From positions 52,014-116,013 of the forward strand of contig NZ_FOIL01000004.1 in assembly GCF_900101295.1 (NCBI RefSeq): a DNA stretch of 64,000 nucleotides. Reading direction: 5' to 3'. Both the position numbers and the translations under genes were made by a program. The notes beneath the pieces are model-generated. The model did no database searches. It saw only the letters and a program-made list of their open reading frames with translations, and had not been told where the DNA came from. Below, one piece after another: positions 51,710 through 60,187 of this stretch. How positions within the stretch are numbered: the stretch's first letter is position 1; every line of letters starts with the position of its first letter. The DNA is from [Clostridium] aminophilum (GTDB lineage Bacteria > Bacillota > Clostridia > Lachnospirales > Lachnospiraceae).

Positions 51710-52894
51710 ATGAAACTTGTTCGTTTTCGTAATTCTGAAACCGGTGACTGTTCGCTCAAAAAGGTGATCCTTGTGGTTTCTTATACGGTTCTTCTGATCG
51801 CCTGTGTCATCCGGCTGGAGGCGGTGATTGCGCTGGCCGGCCGGCTGTTTTCCGTGCTGTTTCCGTTTCTTCTCGGCGCGATGATCGCGTTTATCGTGAA
51901 CATTCCCATGCAGACGATTGAAAATCTGATCGGGAAAGTGATCCCTGATACGGAACAGAAGAGCCGGAGAGGGATTCGCCGTGCGATTGCCATGGCTGTC
52001 TCGTTTCTTCTGATCTTTGCTGCCCTGGGAATTATCCTGACTCTGATGATTCCGGAGATTGGGGCCGCCATGGTCAGTCTTGCCAGCGGGGTTCCGGCAT
52101 TTCTGGAAGATCTCACGCAGAAGATTCTGGTCTATTTCGGCCAGAATCCTCAGATACGCGCAAGCCTGGAACGCCTGACCATAGGAACCGAGTGGGAAAA
52201 CATATGGGACAAACTTCTTCCGTTTGTCCGGTCCGGCGCGGGAAATGTGTTTGAATCGACGGTTTCCACGGTATCCGGCGTATTCGGCGGATTGGTGACG
52301 GCGGCTCTTGCCCTGATGTTCTCAATCTACATTCTGTCCTCCAAGGAAAAACTGGGCGGACAGGCGGTCCGCGTTCTGCGGGCGTATCTTTCGCCGGAAA
52401 AAGTTCGGAAGACGCTGCGGATCACAGGGATTATCGCGAAGACCTATTCCAATTATTTTGCCGGCCAGTTTACCGACGCATGCATATTCGGTTTTCTGAT
52501 CTTTTTGCTGCTCACACTCTTGTCTCTGCCGTATGCCATGCTCATCGGCGTTCTCGTTGCTTTTACAGCACTGATTCCGATTGTGGGAGCTTACATTGGT
52601 TTGGCCATCGGCGCATTTCTCATCGCAGTGGTCAACCCGATGTATGCGCTGTACTTTGCCGGGGTTTATATGGCTACGGTCTTTGTTGACAACAACTTCA
52701 TTTACCCGCGTGTTGTCGGCAGCTCCGTGGGACTTCCGGCCATCTGGGTCCTCCTTGCGGTCGGTGTCGGAGGCGGACTGTTCGGTATTGTTGGAATGAT
52801 CTTCTTTATTCCGGGGACATCCGTCATCTACCAGCTGATACGGGAAAATGTGGCGCGCCGTTTGGAAGCGCGCGGGGAGGAAACGGCATCCTGA
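51710..52894 (+). CDS. AI-2E family (PerM/YdiK-type) membrane transporter
   Basis: A 394-residue membrane protein with about eight hydrophobic segments. Motifs LSLPYAMLIGVLVAFTALIPIVGAYIGLAIGAFLIAV and FVDNNFIYPRVVGSSVGLPAIWVLLAVGVGGGLFGIVGM mark the family. Members export autoinducer-2 or exchange Na+/H+ in others; the function here cannot be chosen. ATG 51710 has AGGTGG 7 bases upstream; an ATG at 51692 is possible. It starts 31 bases after the AlaX-like gene. Confidence 0.88.
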   Translation: MKLVRFRNSETGDCSLKKVILVVSYTVLLIACVIRLEAVIALAGRLFSVLFPFLLGAMIAFIVNIPMQTIENLIGKVIPDTEQKSRRGIRRAIAMAVSFLLIFAALGIILTLMIPEIGAAMVSLASGVPAFLEDLTQKILVYFGQNPQIRASLERLTIGTEWENIWDKLLPFVRSGAGNVFESTVSTVSGVFGGLVTAALALMFSIYILSSKEKLGGQAVRVLRAYLSPEKVRKTLRITGIIAKTYSNYFAGQFTDACIFGFLIFLLLTLLSLPYAMLIGVLVAFTALIPIVGAYIGLAIGAFLIAVVNPMYALYFAGVYMATVFVDNNFIYPRVVGSSVGLPAIWVLLAVGVGGGLFGIVGMIFFIPGTSVIYQLIRENVARRLEARGEETAS

Positions 52895-52974
52895 CGACAG
52901 AAACGGCCAAAATATAACGAAAAGTATTCGCAAACCTGCACTAAAAAAAATACTTCACAATACGACAGAATCAA

Positions 52975-53002
52975 TTGAAATGTTATTAAAACTTGTTATA
53001 AT
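52975..53002 (+). promoter_or_regulatory. Promoter of the PFOR gene
   Basis: TTGAAA (52975-52980), a 16-base spacer and TATAAT (52997-53002), with a 60-base leader ending in AAGGAGGAATTATTC before the ATG. Confidence 0.8.
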
Positions 53003-53071
53003 ATTATCAGTTTGATGCATGTATACATCAGACTTGTAAAAGTCTAAAGTTAAAATAAGGAGGAATTATTC

Positions 53072-56000
53072 ATGGGAAGAAATTGGAAAACCATGGATGG
53101 TAACGAAGCCGCTGCATATGCTTCCTATGCATATACCGACGTCGCTGCCATGTATCCGATCACCCCGTCATCCGTTATGCCGGAGCATGTCGATGAATGG
53201 GCAACAGAAGGCAGAAAGAACATTTTCGGAAATGTAGTACAGATTACAGAGATGCAGTCCGAGGCTGGTGCAGCAGGTGCTGTTCACGGTTCTCTGGCAG
53301 CAGGTGCACTTACTGCAACCTACACCGCTTCTCAGGGTCTTCTTCTTATGATCCCGAACCTGTACAAGGTAGCTGGTGAGCTCCTTCCGGGTGTATTCAA
53401 CGTTTCTGCCCGTGCGATCGCTTCCCACGCGCTGAACATTTTCGGTGACCATTCCGATATCTATGCCTGTCGTCAGACCGGATGCGCAATGCTTTGCGAA
53501 TCCAGCGTACAGGAGGTTATGGATCTCACACCGGTTGCTCATCTTGCAGCAATCAAGGGCAGAGTTCCGTTCATCAACTTCTTCGATGGTTTCCGTACAT
53601 CCCACGAGATCCAGAAGATCCAGGCATGGGATTACGAGGATCTGAAGGATATGGCTGATTTCGAGGCAATTGACGCATTCAGAAAGAGTGCAATGAACCC
53701 GAATCACCCGAACGAGAGAGGTTCTGCTCAGAACCCGGATATCTTCTTCCAGGCTACTGAGGCTTCCAACAAGTATTATGATGCTCTTCCGGCAATCGTT
53801 GAAGAGTACATGAACAAGGTAAATGAAAAGCTTGGCACAGACTACAAGCTGTTCAACTACTACGGTGCAGCGGATGCGGATCAGGTTATCATCGCGATGG
53901 GTTCCGTAAACGACACCATCGAGGAGACCATCGACTACCTCAACGCTCAGGGCATGAAGGTCGGCGTTGTAAAGGTTCGTCTTTACAGACCGTTCGTCGG
54001 AGAGGCTCTCATCAATGCAATCCCGGATACTGTTAAGAAGATCTCTGTTCTTGACAGAACAAAGGAGAAGGGTTCCCTCGGCGAGCCGCTTTACCTTGAT
54101 GTTGTAGCTGCCCTGAAGGGTTCCAAGTTCGATCAGGTTCCGGTATTCTCCGGCCGTTACGGTCTTGGTTCCAAGGATACCACTCCGAACCAGATTGTTG
54201 CTGTATATAAGAACGAAGAGAAGAAGAGATTCACCATCGGTATCAAGGATGATGTAACCAACCTTTCTCTTGATCTCGGCCCGGCTCTGGTTACCACTCC
54301 GGAAGGCACCGTAAACTGCAAGTTCTGGGGTCTCGGCGCAGATGGTACCGTAGGTGCAAACAAGAACTCCATCAAGATCATCGGCGACAACACAGACATG
54401 TACGCTCAGGCTTACTTTGACTATGATTCCAAGAAGTCCGGCGGTGTTACCATGTCTCACCTTCGTTTCGGAAAGAAGCCGATCAAGTCCACATACCTGA
54501 TCCACAAGGCTAACTTTGTAGCATGCCACAACCCGGCTTACATCACAAAGTTCAACATGGTTCAGGAGCTGGTTGACGGCGGTACATTCCTTCTCAACTG
54601 CAAGTGGACCGGCGAAGAGCTCGAGCAGCACATCCCGGGTCAGGTTAAGAAGTTCATGTATGATCACAAGATCAACTTCTACACCATCGACGGTGTAAAG
54701 CTTGGTATTGAGACAGGCATGGGCCCGACACGTATCAACACAATCCTTCAGGCTGCATTCTTCGTTCTTGCGAAGATCATTCCGGAGGATGAGGCAGTTA
54801 AGCTGATGAAGGACGCTGCTCAGAAGACATACGGCCGTAAGGGTGAGGATGTCGTTAAGAAGAACTGGGCTGCTATCGATGCAGGTGCATCTGCTCAGAA
54901 CCTTGTTAAGATCGAGATTCCGGAGTCCTGGGCTAACGGCGCTGACGAAGGTCTTGAGTCCAGCCACGCTGAGACAGGCCGCAAGGATGTTGTTGACTTC
55001 GTAAACAACATTCAGGCTGCTGTATCTTCTCAGGAAGGTAACAACCTCCCGGTATCTGCACTCCTTGACTATGTAGATGGTTCTACACCGTCCGGCGCAG
55101 CAGCATACGAGAAGAGAGGAATCGCTGTAAACGTTCCGGTTTGGGATTCTTCCAAGTGCATTCAGTGTGAGTTCTGCTCCCTTGTTTGCCCGCACGCTGC
55201 AATCCGTCCGATCGCTCTGACAGCTGATGAGGCTGCAAAGCTTCCGGAAGGCACTGCAACACTTCCGCTGACCGGTATGAAGGACGAGTATCAGTTCACC
55301 ATCGTTACTTCCACTCTCGACTGCACAGGCTGTGGCTCCTGCCAGAACGTATGCCCGGGCATGAGAGGCGACAAGGCTCTGACCATGGTTCCGATCGATC
55401 AGGCTATGGAGCAGCAGAAGGCATTCGATCTCGCTGTTACCTTCCCGGAGAAGAGAGACGTTGTAGAGAAGTTTAAGATCAATACTGTAAAGGGTTCCCA
55501 GTTCAAGAAGCCGCTTCTTGAGTTCTCCGGCGCCTGCGCAGGTTGTGGCGAGACTCCGTATGCGAAGCTGATCACACAGCTCTTCGGTGACAGAATGTAC
55601 ATTGCGAACGCAACAGGATGTACTTCCATTTGGGGTAACTCCTCACCGTCCACTCCGTACACTGTAAACGATGAGGGTCACGGTCCGGCATGGAACAACT
55701 CCCTGTTCGAGGATGCTGCAGAGTTCGGTTACGGTATGCTTCTTGCTCAGAACGCAATGCGTGACAACCTGAAGAAGAGAGTGGAAGCTCTCGTTGTTGC
55801 TCATCCGGAAAATGCTGCATTCCAGAAGGCAGCTCAGGAGTGGATCGATACCTTCGGCATCGGCGCTCTGAACGGCGTTGCAACGGATGCACTCGTTGAG
55901 GCTCTTGAGTCCATGGATGACGAGACTGCTAAGGAAGTTGTCAACCAGAAAGACTTCCTCGCTAAGAAGTCCCAGTGGATCTTCGGCGGCGACGGTTGGG

Positions 56001-56614
56001 GTTACGATATCGGCTTCGGTGGTCTTGACCACGTACTTGCATCCAACAAGGATGTCAACATCATGGTTTACGATACCGAGGTTTACTCCAACACAGGCGG
56101 TCAGGCTTCCAAGGCTACCAAGATGGGTGCTGTAGCTCAGTTCGCTGCAGGCGGTAAGGAGACCGGTAAGAAGGATCTTGCTACCATCGCGATGTCCTAT
56201 GGTTACGTATACGTAGCTCAGATCGACATGGGCGGCGACTACGCTCAGGCGGTTAGAGCTCTTGCAGAGGCTGAGGCATATCCGGGTCCGTCCCTGATCA
56301 TGGCTTACGCTCCGTGTATCAACCACGGAATCAAGAAGGGCATGGCTAAGGCTATGACCGAGGAGAAGCTCGCTCTTGAGTGCGGTTACTGGAACAACTT
56401 CCGCTTCAATCCGGCTGGCGGCGACAAGAAGTTCACTCTGGATTCCAAGGCACCGACAGGTGACTATCAGGAATTCCTGAAGGGTGAGGTTCGTTACGCC
56501 TCCCTGGCTCTCAAGAACAAGGAAAGAGCTGCTCAGCTCGATGCTGCTAACGAGCAGGCTGCAAAGGATAGATTCGAATATCTGAGCAAGCTGGATGCTC
56601 TTTACAACAAGTAA
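53072..56614 (+). CDS. nifJ: Pyruvate:ferredoxin (flavodoxin) oxidoreductase
   Basis: Converts pyruvate to acetyl-CoA and CO2 with reduction of ferredoxin. The 1,180-residue single chain has all domains: pyruvate-binding domain I (AMYPITPSSVMPEHVDEWA), domain III, ferredoxin-like domain with two 4Fe-4S motifs (CIQCEFCSLVCP near 703 and CTGCGSCQNVCP near 759), and the thiamine-diphosphate domain (CAGCGETPYAKL near 823 and GDGWGYDIGFGGLDHVLAS, YSNTGGQASK). Codon choice (GCT, GTT, AAG, few CGG/GGA) differs from its neighbours and points to very high expression. Confidence 0.97.
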   Translation: MGRNWKTMDGNEAAAYASYAYTDVAAMYPITPSSVMPEHVDEWATEGRKNIFGNVVQITEMQSEAGAAGAVHGSLAAGALTATYTASQGLLLMIPNLYKVAGELLPGVFNVSARAIASHALNIFGDHSDIYACRQTGCAMLCESSVQEVMDLTPVAHLAAIKGRVPFINFFDGFRTSHEIQKIQAWDYEDLKDMADFEAIDAFRKSAMNPNHPNERGSAQNPDIFFQATEASNKYYDALPAIVEEYMNKVNEKLGTDYKLFNYYGAADADQVIIAMGSVNDTIEETIDYLNAQGMKVGVVKVRLYRPFVGEALINAIPDTVKKISVLDRTKEKGSLGEPLYLDVVAALKGSKFDQVPVFSGRYGLGSKDTTPNQIVAVYKNEEKKRFTIGIKDDVTNLSLDLGPALVTTPEGTVNCKFWGLGADGTVGANKNSIKIIGDNTDMYAQAYFDYDSKKSGGVTMSHLRFGKKPIKSTYLIHKANFVACHNPAYITKFNMVQELVDGGTFLLNCKWTGEELEQHIPGQVKKFMYDHKINFYTIDGVKLGIETGMGPTRINTILQAAFFVLAKIIPEDEAVKLMKDAAQKTYGRKGEDVVKKNWAAIDAGASAQNLVKIEIPESWANGADEGLESSHAETGRKDVVDFVNNIQAAVSSQEGNNLPVSALLDYVDGSTPSGAAAYEKRGIAVNVPVWDSSKCIQCEFCSLVCPHAAIRPIALTADEAAKLPEGTATLPLTGMKDEYQFTIVTSTLDCTGCGSCQNVCPGMRGDKALTMVPIDQAMEQQKAFDLAVTFPEKRDVVEKFKINTVKGSQFKKPLLEFSGACAGCGETPYAKLITQLFGDRMYIANATGCTSIWGNSSPSTPYTVNDEGHGPAWNNSLFEDAAEFGYGMLLAQNAMRDNLKKRVEALVVAHPENAAFQKAAQEWIDTFGIGALNGVATDALVEALESMDDETAKEVVNQKDFLAKKSQWIFGGDGWGYDIGFGGLDHVLASNKDVNIMVYDTEVYSNTGGQASKATKMGAVAQFAAGGKETGKKDLATIAMSYGYVYVAQIDMGGDYAQAVRALAEAEAYPGPSLIMAYAPCINHGIKKGMAKAMTEEKLALECGYWNNFRFNPAGGDKKFTLDSKAPTGDYQEFLKGEVRYASLALKNKERAAQLDAANEQAAKDRFEYLSKLDALYNK

Positions 56615-56629
56615 TTTGAGCAAAAATAA

Positions 56630-56664
56630 AACGAGCGAAACACGCTTTGCAAGTTTCGCTCGTT
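56630..56664 (+). terminator. First hairpin after the PFOR gene
   Basis: AACGAGCGAAAC (56630-56641) and GTTTCGCTCGTT (56653-56664) form a perfect 12-bp stem with an 11-base loop 15 bases after the PFOR stop. A stronger terminator follows at 56747. Confidence 0.7.
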
Positions 56665-56746
56665 ATCGCGACAGTCGCCAAGGCCTCGTGCAAGCACAGG
56701 ATTTGGCGAGTTAGTCGCGTATATAACCGGACGTTGTCCGGAACGG

Positions 56747-56777
56747 TTCCCCCGGGGATTTCCCCGGGGGAATTTTT
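56747..56777 (+). terminator. Strong terminator after the PFOR gene
   Basis: TTCCCCCGGGGA (56747-56758) and TCCCCGGGGGAA (56761-56772) form a perfect 12-bp stem closed by TT, with TTTTT following. A degenerate copy of the dispersed-repeat hairpin continues to about 56850. Confidence 0.9.
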
Positions 56778-56962
56778 GCGTTATAGAGAACTTCTTCGAA
56801 ATTGCCCATAACACAAAAAACTCCCCGAGGATGCCCACGCCGCTGAAATGAAGATTCCCTGTGGAGGAAGCGGATGCCTGCGGCCATTGGGAGGGGTATT
56901 CAATGAAAATTGCCTTTTAATATATTAAAAAGAATTATTCTTCATAGAATATAATCTGAGGC

Positions 56963-56991
56963 TTGAGAATCAAAGGAAAATGATATATCAT
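56963..56991 (+). promoter_or_regulatory. Candidate promoter of comM with a palindrome over -10
   Basis: TTGAGA (56963-56968), a 17-base spacer and TATCAT (56986-56991). The palindrome AATGATATATCATT (56979-56992) covers the -10 box and is like the dyads at 12127 and 63487. A TATAAT at 57021 is an alternative. Confidence 0.45.
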
Positions 56992-57217
56992 TCCCTCGAA
57001 GAATAGATATAAACATCTTTTATAATATGTAGAAACTCATCTTATCATTCGTTTTTTACATCTCGGATCTTGTCCCGGTCTTAATCAGCGACGGGATTTC
57101 GACGTGATTCGAAATCCTGTTCTCATTTTTTTATTCATTTTCGAAAAAAAGAAATACTCTCATACGGTTCCGCAGCGCACTTTGCGTGCGGAAAAAATCT
57201 GTCAAAGGGGGATGTGG

Positions 57218-58756
57218 ATGTTTTCAAGAATCCGTAGTTACGGAATCAGCGGCATTGACGGAATTGAAATCGCAGTGGAAGCGGATGTAAGTCCCGGGCT
57301 TCCCATGTTTCATCTGGTCGGACATCTGTCGCGGGAGGTCAGTGAGGCGGAGGAACGGGTTCGTACGGCGATCCGGAATTCCGGAATTCCACTTCCGCCG
57401 AGGAGAATTACCGTCAATCTGTCTCCGGCGGGGATCCGGAAAGAGGGGACGGCCTTTGATCTGGCCATCGCGGCTGCGGTTCTCTGCTGCCTGGGTGTAA
57501 TTGATCCGAATGGTCTGGAAGAATTCACTTTTCTTGGGGAACTCGGACTGGATGGGACCGTCCGGCCGATCCGCGGAATTCTGCCGATGGTGCTTGCCTC
57601 GGTGAAAGCCGGTGTCCGAAGGATTTTTCTGCCAAAAGACAATGTCCGGGAAGGACGGGCCGTTATGGGAGCGGAACTGATCGGCGTAACCGATCTGAAA
57701 GAGTTATGCCGGCTGCTGAGTCAAAGAGCATCGATACAGGGAGAATTCTTTGATCCCCTTATGTTTGAGGAGGAAGACCTTCCGTCTGCGGAAGATTACG
57801 GGGATATGATCGGTGTGGAATCGGTGAAGTATGCCTGCATGGCTGCCGCTGCGGGGAGGCACAGTATTCTGTTTATCGGGCCTGCCGGGACCGGAAAAAG
57901 CATGGCGGCGTCCAGACTTCCGGGGATTTTACCGCCTCTGACGATGGAAGAGACCATAGAGCTGGCGAAAATCCGCAGCATCTGCGGACTGCTGGATCCG
58001 AGTGCACCATTTTCCAGAAGGAGACCTTTTCGGTCGCCTCACCACAGTGTGACACCGTCAGCTCTTGTGGGAGGAGGGGCAAATCCCCGGCCGGGAGAAA
58101 TCACCCTGGCCACCCACGGAATCCTGTTTCTCGATGAACTGGCTGAGTTTTCGCCCCGGACGATCGATCTTCTGCGGCAGCCGATGGAAGAACGCAGGGT
58201 CGTGATTTCGAGAATGAAAGGCACGATGGTATATCCGGCGGACTGCATGATTGCGGCCGCACTGAACGGCTGTAAATGCGGCTTATACCCGGATCAACGG
58301 TGCCAATGCTCGGAAAACGACCGGAACCGTTATCTGGGAAAGATCTCCGGCCCTTTTCTGGATCGGATCGATATCGGAGTTGAGGTGCCGAGACAGAAGA
58401 TAAGGCCCATGCACCAGGTGTCGGGAGGGGATGTGTGGACCACGGCGAATATGCGGGAAAAAGTAATGCGGGCTTTGGAACTTCAGCAGGAACGGTTTTC
58501 TTCCGAGCCCATCCGTTACAACAGTGAGATGGATTCTGCCCAGATCCGGGAGTATTGTCCGCTGACACCGGAAGCAGAGCAGCTTTTGGAACGGTACAGT
58601 GCCGGCGGCAATACCAGTCTGCGCGGATACGGAAAGATCTGCCGCGTGGCGCGAACGCTGGCGGATCTGGAGGGCAAGGAGAAAATTGACGAGATGGTTC
58701 TCTCGGAGGCATTGTCCTACCGGTCCTTTCAGAGAAAGTACTGGGGAAGAGGGTGA
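57218..58756 (+). CDS. comM: YifB/ComM-family AAA+ Mg-chelatase-like ATPase
   Basis: A 512-residue ATPase of the ComM/YifB family, a helicase implicated in natural transformation. N-terminal Lon-like domain (SPGLPMFHLVGHLSREVSEAEERVRTAIRNSG), then AAA+ core with Walker A IGPAGTGKSMAASRLPGILPPL near residue 220, SPHHSVTPSALVGGGANPRPGEITLATHGILFLDELAEF, and a C-terminal helical region with RGYGKICRVARTLADLEG. I use the ATG at 57218: AAAGGGGG is 7 bases upstream, whereas it is too close to the ATG at 57212. The long leader may carry regulation. Confidence 0.94.
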   Translation: MFSRIRSYGISGIDGIEIAVEADVSPGLPMFHLVGHLSREVSEAEERVRTAIRNSGIPLPPRRITVNLSPAGIRKEGTAFDLAIAAAVLCCLGVIDPNGLEEFTFLGELGLDGTVRPIRGILPMVLASVKAGVRRIFLPKDNVREGRAVMGAELIGVTDLKELCRLLSQRASIQGEFFDPLMFEEEDLPSAEDYGDMIGVESVKYACMAAAAGRHSILFIGPAGTGKSMAASRLPGILPPLTMEETIELAKIRSICGLLDPSAPFSRRRPFRSPHHSVTPSALVGGGANPRPGEITLATHGILFLDELAEFSPRTIDLLRQPMEERRVVISRMKGTMVYPADCMIAAALNGCKCGLYPDQRCQCSENDRNRYLGKISGPFLDRIDIGVEVPRQKIRPMHQVSGGDVWTTANMREKVMRALELQQERFSSEPIRYNSEMDSAQIREYCPLTPEAEQLLERYSAGGNTSLRGYGKICRVARTLADLEGKEKIDEMVLSEALSYRSFQRKYWGRG

Positions 58757-58860
58757 ACGGGAAATGTCAGAGGAAACGGCGGATGCAGAGGAGGAAAGAA
58801 GATCAGCGGATCAGAGAGGAAGGAATCCGGTGGAGAAGGCAGAGAGAGCCAGCGAAGAAA

Positions 58861-59014
58861 GCCGGGATCCGTTGCGGGAGCAGAATCCGGTGAAGAGAGC
58901 CGGGATCCGGTGAGGGAGCAGAATCCGGTGAAGAGAGCCGGGATCCGGTGGAGAAAGCAGGAATCCGGCGAAGAAAGCCGGGATTCGGTGCGGGAGCAGA
59001 ATCCGGTGAAGAAA
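58861..59014 (+). repeat. Tandem array of a 38-bp unit between comM and dprA
   Basis: GCCGGGATCCG begins at 58861, 58899 and 58937 and, as GCCGGGATTCG, at 58977: units of 38, 38, 40 and 38 bases, each ending GTGAAGAGA or GCGAAGAAA. A shorter relative precedes them from about 58823. The 49-codon frame 58764-58913 reads through the first units, is highly charged and repetitive, and is not called a gene. Confidence 0.88.
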
Positions 59015-59063
59015 GCGAGAACAGAGAAGCATTCTGAAGAAACAGGGATGGAGGAAAACGGAA

Positions 59064-60179
59064 ATGTATGAGGAGGAAGACCGGCTGGCAGCGGTGTGGA
59101 TGAGTCACCGGCAGGGGATTGGTGCAGTGAGTGCGCAAAAACTGATCAACCTTGCGGGCGGTTACCGGAATGTGCTCCGGCTGAGCGGAAACGAACTGGA
59201 TAACGCCGGCATTTTGACGGAAAGACAGAGGAAAATGCTGACGGAAACGCTCCATGACGGCTCTGCAAGGGAGGAAGCGATGCGCGATCTGGAGCGGATG
59301 AAGCGGTACGGAATACGGATTGTTCTGCCGGAGGATGCGGCATTTCCGGAAAAACTCCGACGGATTCCGGATCCGCCGATGTGGCTGTATGTGAAGGGGA
59401 AACTTCCGGACGGAGATCAAAAGGCCTGCGCGCTGATCGGCGCACGAACCTGTACGGAATACGGAAAGGAGGAGGCGGAATATTTCGGCGGCCTTCTGGC
59501 TGAAAACCGGATTCCGGTGATCAGCGGGATGGCTCTCGGAATCGATTCTTTCGCGCTTCGAGGGGCCCTGGGGAAAGACGGAGAATGTTATGCGGTTCTC
59601 GGCTGCGGGGTGAATATCTGCTATCCGAGGGAGGCCGGAGATATTTTTTCAAAAATCACGGAAAACGGAGGAATTTTGTCGGAACATCCGCTGGACTGTC
59701 CGGCACTTCCGCAGCATTTTCCGGTTCGAAACCGGATCATCAGCGGACTGGCGGATATGGTGCTGATCGTGGAGGCAAAACGGAAGAGCGGAAGCCTGAT
59801 TACGGCGGATCTGGCACTGGATCAGGGGAAGGATATTTTTGCTTTGCCGGGGCGGCGTACCGACCCGCTCAGTGAGGGGACAAACCGCCTGATCCGGGTG
59901 GGCGCGGGGATTGTGACCGGGCCGGAGGATGTGCTTGAATATTTCGGATTGGACGCGAAAAAAGGCAGAAAACAGAGCGGAGTGTGTGACAGCAGACTTG
60001 TCAAGAATGAAAAAAAGGTGTATAGTGCCATTGATTCGCACCCGAGACACATCGAGGAGATCATGAAACGCAGCGGTCTATCCTGGGGAGAATGTCTTGT
60101 GGCGCTGATGAAACTGGAAATCTACGGGCTGGCAGTCCAGCCGGATAACCAATATTATATGAAGAAACTTGATAAGTAG
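59064..60179 (+). CDS. dprA: DNA-processing protein DprA
   Basis: Loads RecA on incoming single-stranded DNA. The 371-residue protein has an N-terminal helix-hairpin-helix region (SHRQGIGAVSAQKLINLAGGY), the Rossmann-type DprA core (ALIGARTCTEYGKEEAEYFGGLLAENRIPVISGMALGIDSFALRGAL near residues 127-175) and SGSLITADLALDQGKDIFALPGR, then a C-terminal winged helix (HPRHIEEIMKRSGLSWGECLVALMKLEIYGL). AGGAAAACGG precedes the ATG. Its neighbours comM and topA are the usual ones in Clostridia. Confidence 0.95.
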   Translation: MYEEEDRLAAVWMSHRQGIGAVSAQKLINLAGGYRNVLRLSGNELDNAGILTERQRKMLTETLHDGSAREEAMRDLERMKRYGIRIVLPEDAAFPEKLRRIPDPPMWLYVKGKLPDGDQKACALIGARTCTEYGKEEAEYFGGLLAENRIPVISGMALGIDSFALRGALGKDGECYAVLGCGVNICYPREAGDIFSKITENGGILSEHPLDCPALPQHFPVRNRIISGLADMVLIVEAKRKSGSLITADLALDQGKDIFALPGRRTDPLSEGTNRLIRVGAGIVTGPEDVLEYFGLDAKKGRKQSGVCDSRLVKNEKKVYSAIDSHPRHIEEIMKRSGLSWGECLVALMKLEIYGLAVQPDNQYYMKKLDK

Positions 60180-60187
60180 GTGCTTAT

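Larger units (their letters stand above)
56615..57217. other. 603-base intergenic region between PFOR and comM
   Basis: It contains two terminators (56630 and 56747), a divergent relative of the dispersed repeat (about 56779-56850, with TTTTTGCGTTAT and CTCCCCGAGGATG), then about 300 AT-rich bases with a promoter at 56963. I see no gene in it; frames that run into comM are not supported by a ribosome binding site. Confidence 0.6.

Noticed and set aside
53168..55195. 675-codon minus-strand frame inside the PFOR gene
   Set aside because: It is a shadow of the biased PFOR codon use; no family match or ribosome binding site.
58764..58913. 49-codon charged ORF after comM
   Set aside because: It begins without a good ribosome binding site and ends inside the 38-bp repeat array, whose units it translates.
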